The notes beneath the pieces were generated by a model. It ran no database searches and was not told where the DNA came from. It saw only the letters and a program-made list of their open reading frames with translations. Shown one piece after another: positions 58,804-64,000 of a stretch of DNA of 64,000 bases. Source of the stretch: Georgenia satyanarayanai (GTDB lineage Bacteria > Actinomycetota > Actinomycetes > Actinomycetales > Actinomycetaceae); contig NZ_VUKC01000001.1 in assembly GCF_009193135.1 (NCBI RefSeq), positions 490,032 through 554,031 of the forward strand, given 5' to 3'. Position numbers and translations under genes: made by a program. How positions within the stretch are numbered: the stretch's first letter is position 1; each line of letters begins with the position of its first letter.

Positions 58804-59670
58804 TCACGTCCCGCCGAGCTCGTCGAGGACGGCGGGGAGGACGTCGAGCAGCTCCCTGGCGAGGTAGCCGATGCGGCCCACCGTGCCGGCGAGCCGGTCG
58901 CCGGCCGCGGAGTGCAGGTGGGTGCCCCAGACGGCAGCCTGCCCCGGCCCCGCGCCGCGGGCGACCAACCCGGCGACCGCCCCGGCGAGGACGTCGCCGC
59001 TGCCCGACGTCCCCAGGCCCCGGTTGCCCGCGACCTTGCGCCACAGCCGCCCGTCCGCGGCGATGACGTCGGCGCAGGACACCGCGGCGCCGTAGCGCTC
59101 GGCGACCGTGCGCACGGCGTCCGGGAGGTCGTCCTCGGCGACGTCGTCGACGTCGAGGAGGTGGGCGATCTCGTCGGCGTTGGGCGTGAGGACCAGCCGG
59201 CCGCGCAGGGCGGGTGCCTGGTCCTCCAGCCGGGGCAGCACCCCGACGGCGAAGGCGTCCAGGACGAGCGGGACGTCCTCGCCGACCCGCTCGAGCACCC
59301 CGGTGAGGAGGGTGACGGTGCTGTCCGGGTCGCTGAGCCCCGGGCCGACGAGCACCGCCGACGCCCGGGCCAGCTTGCGCTCCAGGGGGTCGAGGCCGCC
59401 GCCGGTGAGCGTGCCGCCGTCGTCCTCCGCGAGCGCGGTGACCCCCGCCTCGGGGATCGCGACGGCGAGGGCCGGCGCCACCGAGGCGGCGACGGCGACC
59501 GAGAGCTTGCCGGCACCCACGCGCAGGGCCGCGAGCCCGGACAGGAGGACCGCGCCGGGGGAGCCGGGCGACCCGCCGACGACGACGACGGCGCCGCGGG
59601 CGTACTTGCCGTGCCCGGGCTCGGGCAGCGGCCACGCCCGCAGGGCGGCGGGCGTGAGGTCCGCCGTCAC
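58804..59670 (-). CDS. nnrD: ADP-dependent NAD(P)H-hydrate dehydratase
   Basis: GTG 59670 overlaps the phosphatase stop. The 288-residue protein has the ribokinase-like YjeF C-terminal fold: KYARGAVVVVGGSPGSPGAV, LVGPGLSDPDS, LDAFAVGVL, RLVLTPNADEIAHLLDV and the nucleotide-binding RGLGTSGSGDVLAGAVAGLV with the catalytic Asp in SGSGD. It repairs hydrated NAD(P)H using ADP. The epimerase partner domain (YjeF N-terminal) is absent here and must be encoded elsewhere. Confidence 0.95.
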   Translation of the reverse strand: MTADLTPAALRAWPLPEPGHGKYARGAVVVVGGSPGSPGAVLLSGLAALRVGAGKLSVAVAASVAPALAVAIPEAGVTALAEDDGGTLTGGGLDPLERKLARASAVLVGPGLSDPDSTVTLLTGVLERVGEDVPLVLDAFAVGVLPRLEDQAPALRGRLVLTPNADEIAHLLDVDDVAEDDLPDAVRTVAERYGAAVSCADVIAADGRLWRKVAGNRGLGTSGSGDVLAGAVAGLVARGAGPGQAAVWGTHLHSAAGDRLAGTVGRIGYLARELLDVLPAVLDELGGT

Positions 59671-60434
59671 CGGACCTCCCCCGCCTCCTGCGCGGCGGGC
59701 ACCTGCTCGTCCGACGGCGAGGACTGGGCGGTCACCGGCACGCCGCGGTCACGGAGGTGGTCGGCGGAGTTGAACTCCGCGAGGGTCCACACGTCGGAGT
59801 CCTCCTCGCGCACGAGGCGGGTGACCGCGGCGTTGCGCACCGACTGGGTGCGGCTGATCTCGAGGACGCTCGCCTCGTCCATCTCCTCGCAGACGTAGCG
59901 GAAGACGAGGAGCACGGCGTCGTGGCAGGTGACGAGGACCCGGCGGTGGCGGCGCTGACGCTCGAGGTCGGCGAGGACCGAGCGCACGCGCAGCGCGATG
60001 TCGGCCCACGACTCCCCGCCCGAGGGGCGGTAGTAGAACTTCCCGTGCCACTCGCGGCGCTCGGCCTCCTCGGGGTAGCGGTTGCGGATCCCGGCGGTGG
60101 TGAGGGTGTCGGTGATGCCGAGGTCGCGGTCGCGCAGCCGCTCGTCCAGGCGCACGGGCAGGTCGAGGCCGGCGACGTCGAGCGCCGTGCGGGCGGTGTC
60201 GTGGGCCCGGCGGAAGGGCGAGCTCCACACGGCGTCGGGCCGGTCCTGCGCGGGGAGGTCGGCGAGCCACCGGCCGAGCGCCCGGGCCTGCTCCACGCCG
60301 GTCGGGGAGAGCTCGACGTCGGCGTCCCGGGCGGGGACGTCGATGACCTCGGCCCCGGTCTGCCGGGCCTGCGCGGCGGCGACGTTCCCCAGGCTCTCCC
60401 CGTGGCGGACGAGCAGCAGCTCCGTAGCACCCAT
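59667..60434 (-). CDS. Histidine phosphatase (phosphoglycerate mutase-like)
   Basis: From ATG 60434 the protein has 255 residues. It shows the RHG signature TELLLVRHGESLGN with the phospho-accepting His, SSPFRRAHDTARTAL with the second Arg, DLGITDTLTTAGI, the Glu in PSGGESW, and the second His in VLVTCHDAVLLVF. This is a broad-specificity phosphatase rather than a glycolytic mutase. It is translationally coupled to nnrD. Confidence 0.9.
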   Translation of the reverse strand: MGATELLLVRHGESLGNVAAAQARQTGAEVIDVPARDADVELSPTGVEQARALGRWLADLPAQDRPDAVWSSPFRRAHDTARTALDVAGLDLPVRLDERLRDRDLGITDTLTTAGIRNRYPEEAERREWHGKFYYRPSGGESWADIALRVRSVLADLERQRRHRRVLVTCHDAVLLVFRYVCEEMDEASVLEISRTQSVRNAAVTRLVREEDSDVWTLAEFNSADHLRDRGVPVTAQSSPSDEQVPAAQEAGEVR

Positions 60435-60584
60435 GGGCGGCAACGTAACCGAGGCGCACGCCGCCCGCTCGCCGTGGTGGCGCGCGGGTCCAGCCACAAG
60501 GAGGAGCCGGTCCGGCCGCGAGGCTGATGGGGCGGCCCCGGTACCTGCCTAGCCTGGAGGCCGACCCCGCACGAAGGAGCCCCT

Positions 60585-61091
60585 GTGCCCGAGCCCACCG
60601 CGTCCGACGGCGCGCCCCGACCGCCCCGGCACCGCGTCGCCCCGCGGGCGCGCACCTACTGGCTGCTCTCGCGCGCGACGACGCTCCTCGTCGTCTGGGC
60701 GCTCACCCTCGTGCCGGCGGCCCTGTGGGAGGGCGGACGGACGTGGCTGCTCGTCGCGGCGGGAGTGCTCACCGTGCTGCTGCTCCCCGCCGTCGTCCTC
60801 GCGCCGTGGCTGCGCTACCGCACCCACCGGTGGGAGGCGACCGGCACCGCCGTCTACTCGCGGACGGGCTGGGTGGGCCGGGAGTGGCGGATCGCCCCGC
60901 TCTCGCGCGTGCAGACCGTCGAGGCCAAGCGCAACCTCCTCCACCGCGCGCTCGGGCTCGCCGCGGTGTCGGTGACGACCGGGTCCGCCCAGGGTGCCGT
61001 CGAGATCCAGGGGCTCGCGGCCGACGTCGCCGAGGAGCTCGTCAGCCAGCTCACCGACGCCGTCGCCCGTACCCAGGGGGACGCCACATGA
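60585..61091 (+). CDS. Bacterial PH-domain (bPH2) membrane protein
   Basis: GTG 60585 gives 168 residues: two membrane helices (LSRATTLLVVWALTLVPAAL and TWLLVAAGVLTVLLLPAVVL), then a bPH2 domain (VYSRTGWVGREWRIAPLSRV, QTVEAKRNLLHRALGLAAVS, GAVEIQGLAADVAEELV). Its stop overlaps the start of a larger related protein, as in the Bacillus YdbS-YdbT pair, where the two act together in resistance to antimicrobial peptides. Confidence 0.88.
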   Translation: MPEPTASDGAPRPPRHRVAPRARTYWLLSRATTLLVVWALTLVPAALWEGGRTWLLVAAGVLTVLLLPAVVLAPWLRYRTHRWEATGTAVYSRTGWVGREWRIAPLSRVQTVEAKRNLLHRALGLAAVSVTTGSAQGAVEIQGLAADVAEELVSQLTDAVARTQGDAT

Positions 61092-62653
61092 CCGGCGTCG
61101 CCACCGACGAGACCCTCGCCGACGACGACGGCGCCACCGACCTCCCGTGGCAGCGGCTCGACCCGCGGATCGTCCCCGCGGCGCTGCTGCGGATGCTCGT
61201 GCGGCTCGTCCCGGCGGCCGCCGGGTGGTGGTTCTTCAACACCGACAACGACACCGCGCGCTGGACGGTCATCGCGCTCGCCGTCCTCGCGGTGCTGGGC
61301 CCGCTGAACCAGGCGCTCAACTACCTCAAGGTGCGCTACCGGCTCACCGGGGAGGAGCTCCAGCACACGACCGGGCTGCTCGTGCGCCGCAGCAACCGCG
61401 TCGCGCTGCACCGCATCCGCACCGTGGACATCACCGCGCCGCTGAGCAACCGGCTCCTCGGCCTGTCCGTGCTGCGCGTCGGGACCGGCGGCAACGCCTT
61501 CACGAGCGAGGGCACGGTCGCGCTCGACGGGCTGCCGCGGGCCACCGCGCTGCGCCTGCGCGCCGAGCTGCTGCGCCGCAGCGAGCAGGACGTCGCCTCC
61601 ACCGTCGACCCGCGGCTCGCCGAGACGGGCGGGGAGGAGGTCCAGGCGCTGCGCTGGGCCTGGGTCGTCTACCAGATGGTCGGGCTGTGGTTCGTCGCCG
61701 GGCCGCTGTCCGTCATCGGCACCGTCTACGGTTTCGTCTCCCTGCTCGGCCGGGAGGAGTGGGTGGGGGACCGGGTGATGGGCGTCGTCGACCGTGTGCC
61801 GTGGGGCGCGTGGGCGGCGACCTCGCTCGTGCTCGTCGTCATCCTCGGGCTGGGCGCGGGCGCCGTGACCTTCGCCGAGGCGTGGTGGGGCTACCGGCTC
61901 GTCCGCGAGCCCGGCGGCCGCTTCCTCGCCACCCGGGGGCTGCTCACCACCCGCTCCTTCACCGCCGACCAGGAGCGCCTGCGCGGTGTCACCGTCTCGC
62001 GCCCGCTCCTCACCCGGCTGCTCGGGGGTGCCCGGCTCAGTCCGGTGATGACCGGCGTGAGCCTGACGCAGATGATGACCGAGAGCTCGACCATGCTGCC
62101 GGCCACCACCCGCGACGTCGCCGTGCGCGTGGCCAACGTCCTGCTCGGTCGCCCGGTGCTCGACGACGGCGTCGCCCCGGCGAGCGGGCCGCTGCTCGCC
62201 CACCCGCCGGTCGCCCGCCGTCGGGCGGTCGTTCGGTACCTGCTGGCGACGGCGGTGCTGGCTGCCGGGCTGGGTGCCGGCGTCGGGTGGGCCGGGTGGA
62301 GCGCCTGGCTGCTGCTCGTGCCGGCGGTGCTCGTGCTCGTCTCGGTGCTCGCCGGCCGCGGGTACTACCGGGCGCTGGGCCACCGCCTCGACGGTGACCA
62401 CCTCTACCTCCAGCGCGGCTGGTTCAGCCGCCGCACCGACGTCCTCCAGGTGCGGGGGATCAACGGCGCGCACGTGAGCCAGTCACCCGTCCAGCGCCTC
62501 CTCGGCCTGGCGACCCTCGCGGTGACGACCGCCGCGGGGGAGCAGGCGTACTACGGCGTCGACATGGCCCTCGGGGACGCCGCGGCGCTCGCGGCCACGG
62601 TGACGGGGGAGCGGGTGGCTCCCCCGGGCGCCGCCTCCCGCGCCGAGCACTGA
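61088..62653 (+). CDS. YdbT-like multi-PH-domain membrane protein
   Basis: The 521-residue protein begins at ATG 61088 (ATGA overlap). Helix pairs alternate with bPH2 domains: the first domain at about 85-160 (YRLTGEELQHTTGLLVRRSN, VALHRIRTVDITAPLSNRLL), a middle one at about 285-350 (LLTTRSFTADQERLRGVTVS), and a third near the end (LQRGWFSRRTDVLQVRGING). Three repeats and six helices match YdbT. Role in membrane or envelope homeostasis is inferred from that family. Confidence 0.9.
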   Translation: MTGVATDETLADDDGATDLPWQRLDPRIVPAALLRMLVRLVPAAAGWWFFNTDNDTARWTVIALAVLAVLGPLNQALNYLKVRYRLTGEELQHTTGLLVRRSNRVALHRIRTVDITAPLSNRLLGLSVLRVGTGGNAFTSEGTVALDGLPRATALRLRAELLRRSEQDVASTVDPRLAETGGEEVQALRWAWVVYQMVGLWFVAGPLSVIGTVYGFVSLLGREEWVGDRVMGVVDRVPWGAWAATSLVLVVILGLGAGAVTFAEAWWGYRLVREPGGRFLATRGLLTTRSFTADQERLRGVTVSRPLLTRLLGGARLSPVMTGVSLTQMMTESSTMLPATTRDVAVRVANVLLGRPVLDDGVAPASGPLLAHPPVARRRAVVRYLLATAVLAAGLGAGVGWAGWSAWLLLVPAVLVLVSVLAGRGYYRALGHRLDGDHLYLQRGWFSRRTDVLQVRGINGAHVSQSPVQRLLGLATLAVTTAAGEQAYYGVDMALGDAAALAATVTGERVAPPGAASRAEH

Positions 62654-62719
62654 GCCGGTGCTGGCGCGCCCCGCGCCTTCTCGCCGTGCCAGACTGCCAG
62701 CACGAGCCGAGGAGGAGCC

Positions 62720-63124
62720 ATGGCCCTGCGCTGGTACAGCGTCGTCGTCGACTGCCGGGACCCGCGTGCGCTCGCGGGGTGGTGGGCACAGGTCCTGGGG
62801 TGGCGCACCGCCTACGAGGCGGACGACGAGGTCGTCATCATCCCGCCGCACATGTTCGAGGACGGGTTCGCCGAGCGCGTCCCTGCCCGGGAGCGCGGCC
62901 AGGGCCTGGTCTTCGTCCCCGTGCCCGAGGGAAAGACGGTGAAGAACCGTCTCCACATCGACCTCGCGCCAGAGGCCGACGACGACCAGGAGGCCGAGGT
63001 GCAGCGGCTCCTCGACGCCGGGGCCCGGCGGGTCGAGGTGGGGCAGGGGCCCGAGGTCTCGTGGGTCGTGCTCGCCGACCCGGAGGGCAACGAGTTCTGC
63101 GTCCTCAGCCCCCGGGGCCTGTAG
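62720..63124 (+). CDS. VOC-family protein (glyoxalase-like)
   Basis: The 134-residue protein starts at ATG 62720 with GAGGAG upstream. WYSVVVDCRDPRALAGWWAQ and LGWRTAYEADDEVVIIPPHM begin the first half; RLHIDLAPEADDDQEAEVQR and WVVLADPEGNEFCVL end the second. The His-Asp in RLHIDLAP and the Glu in GNEFCVL are the usual ligand positions. This subgroup (Glyoxalase_6) is frequent in actinobacteria; substrate unknown. Confidence 0.9.
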   Translation: MALRWYSVVVDCRDPRALAGWWAQVLGWRTAYEADDEVVIIPPHMFEDGFAERVPARERGQGLVFVPVPEGKTVKNRLHIDLAPEADDDQEAEVQRLLDAGARRVEVGQGPEVSWVVLADPEGNEFCVLSPRGL

Positions 63125-63128
63125 CGGC

Positions 63129-63572
63129 TCAGCCGACCGGAACCGAGCCGGGCGCGACGTCGCCGGCGGAGATGCCGATGACGACGACCCGGCGGTCGGG
63201 CCGACCCGCGGAGCCGAGGAGCGAGCGCAGCAGCGGGTCGTCGGTGACGTCGGTGTGGCCCTCGGACGTGCGGGTCGCCGAGAGCTGACTTGTCGTCGAG
63301 AGCGGACTTGTCGTCGAGAGCTGACTTGTCGCCGAGAGCTGATTTGTCGCCGAGAGCGGACTTGTCGCCGAGAGCGGACTTGTCGCCGAGAGCTGACTTG
63401 TCGCCGAGAGCCGACTTGTCGACGGCTCGATGTCGACGACGGTGCCCACGACCGAAGTCAGCCCCACGCCGCCGCGGGCGAGGCTGTGGACGCCCACCGT
63501 CTCGACGCCGAGCTGCGCCACCGGCTGCGTGACGTCCGCGTCCACGCGGTGCACGTCGTCGCGCGCCGACAC
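63129..63572 (-). CDS. Hypothetical protein with an internal hexapeptide repeat
   Basis: GTG 63572 opens a 147-residue frame. The first part (VAQLGVETVGVHSLARGGVG, LTSVVGTVVDIEP) looks protein-like. Residues about 51-98 are eight copies of a six-residue Ser/Thr/Leu repeat (TSQLSA, TSPLSA, TNQLSA and so on) encoded by the 18-bp array. A C-terminal part includes RPDRRVVVIGISAGDVAPGS. The coding signal seems to continue upstream in another frame (see finding at 63573), so the true N-terminus may be lost. No family is recognised. Confidence 0.4.
   Translation of the reverse strand: MSARDDVHRVDADVTQPVAQLGVETVGVHSLARGGVGLTSVVGTVVDIEPSTSRLSATSQLSATSPLSATSPLSATNQLSATSQLSTTSPLSTTSQLSATRTSEGHTDVTDDPLLRSLLGSAGRPDRRVVVIGISAGDVAPGSVPVG
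63277..63420. repeat. 18-bp tandem repeat array (8 units)
   Basis: Eight consecutive 18-bp units of the form GCCGAGAGCTGACTTGTC run without gaps from 63277 to 63420. Variation is limited to about five positions (C/T at position 2, T/G/C at 10, C/T at 13). Because 18 is a multiple of three, all frames stay open through it. The unit length equals that of the array at 51896. Confidence 0.92.
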
Positions 63573-63925
63573 CTTCCGCCAGCTCCCAGGGCGCGCTGTC
63601 GGTCAACGCCACCCCGGTCACCTCGCACCAGAACGAGGAGATGCGGCGCCTCACCCACCCTTGCTGCAGCGTCCCGTCGTAGACCAGTGCTCTCCTGTCT
63701 CCTCCTGTCTCGCACTGCTTGATGCCCGACGGCGCAGTACGCTGGGGGGCGAGCGCCGCAACCTCTATGTCCGCGCCACCCAAGTGCCCCACCCGGACCG
63801 TGGCGCATCGGCAGAACCGACGAGGTCTTCCTGGCGCAGCGGCGGGGGATTCGACATGCATCGCTCAGCGAACTGTCTCGTGCCGGGTCTGATGGAGGCT
63901 CTCAATCCAGTGGAGGATGAGAGTT
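63573..63925. other. Gene-free stretch before the transposase, with a possible gene remnant
   Basis: On the minus strand, just upstream of the hypothetical gene, another frame reads LVYDGTLQQGWVRRRISSFW, CEVTGVALTDSAPWELAEG. This looks like the missing 5' part of that gene joined out of frame. From about 63720 rightward I see no gene; this part probably includes the left end of the IS element starting near 63850-63880, but I cannot define its terminal repeat. Confidence 0.35.
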
Positions 63926-64000
63926 ATGGCAGCACCGAGGAAGTACCCCGAGGAGCTTCGGGAGCGCGCGATCCGGATGGCGGTCGACCTACGCCGTGAC
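63926..64000 (+). mobile_element. Start of an IS3-type transposase OrfA, cut by the window edge
   Basis: ATG 63926 (GGAGGATGAG upstream at 63912-63921) opens a frame to the end of the window: MAAPRKYPEELRERAIRMAV then DLRRD. This is the standard N-terminal opening of the IS3-family OrfA HTH protein (KYPxELRERAIRM). Only 25 codons are visible. The insertion lies close to the disrupted hypothetical gene. Confidence 0.75.

Noticed and set aside
63277..63420. CRISPR array
   Set aside because: Eight directly abutting units with no spacers; a coding minisatellite.

Overview
The window is very GC-rich chromosomal DNA from a Gram-positive actinobacterium. A Micrococcales-type organism (Cellulomonas/Georgenia-like) is the best guess. 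This rests on codon use with G or C at almost every third position, frequent GTG starts, GTGA/ATGA stop-start overlaps, several apparently leaderless genes, a DUF222-HNH (13E12-type) gene under a Gram-positive SOS box, and an actinobacterial gene set (LigB, Pol I-like polymerase, TIGR03252-type HhH-GPD protein, DUF3516-type helicase). The genus cannot be fixed from sequence alone.

Layout. (1) 1-4.6 kb is an accessory island with visibly lower GC. It holds a nonsense-mutated rolling-circle Rep remnant, a HicA-like/HTH gene pair, a membrane coiled-coil Excalibur protein, an AlbA_2/HATPase regulator and a phage-like membrane protein fragment. Its right end fuses at about 4595 to the truncated tail of a host gene, followed by a frameshifted PKD-domain gene. 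(2) 5.6-8.4 kb is a two-gene chemosensory unit: a ChvE-like sugar-binding lipoprotein overlapping a methyl-accepting chemotaxis protein. (3) 8.4-15.4 kb holds an SOS-controlled HNH gene, a DNA glycosylase-like protein, a TauE exporter, a DUF2975/XRE pair, an APC permease and a small monooxygenase. (4) 15.5-30.9 kb is an L-arabinose/pentose region. It contains two paralogous LacI regulators, araD-araA, a YtfQRT-YjfF-type ABC importer, and an oppositely oriented chvE-gguA-gguB-araB operon. The three promoters carry related LacI-type operators, so AraA, AraB, AraD and two importers look like one regulon.

(5) 31.3-33.3 kb holds a small SRPBCC protein and a glycosyltransferase. (6) 33.3-42.9 kb is a tight minus-strand cluster, probably one transcript: enoyl-CoA hydratase-like protein, GMC oxidoreductase, patatin-like phospholipase, metallophosphoesterase, Ski2-like RNA helicase, YbaK deacylase and pentapeptide-repeat protein. 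A divergent SRPBCC-alpha/beta-hydrolase fusion and an S8 protease with duplicated pro-domain motifs flank it. The lipid-related half of this cluster is the best candidate for an undescribed pathway here. (7) 46-50 kb holds an alanine/sodium symporter, an ArsR-VOC operon with a textbook operator, and a TetR-MFS pair with duplicated operators. (8) 50-54.6 kb holds DNA ligase LigB, a family A polymerase, a PhzF protein, and between them a dispersed inverted-end repeat and an 18-bp tandem array. (9) 54.7-64 kb holds an AMIN-like secreted protein, a TetR-MMPL exporter operon, NAD(P)HX dehydratase, a histidine phosphatase, two PH-domain membrane proteins, a VOC protein, an ORF containing a second 18-bp tandem array, and at the right edge the start of an IS3-type transposase.

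All assignments come from reading motifs and gene order. No database search was run.
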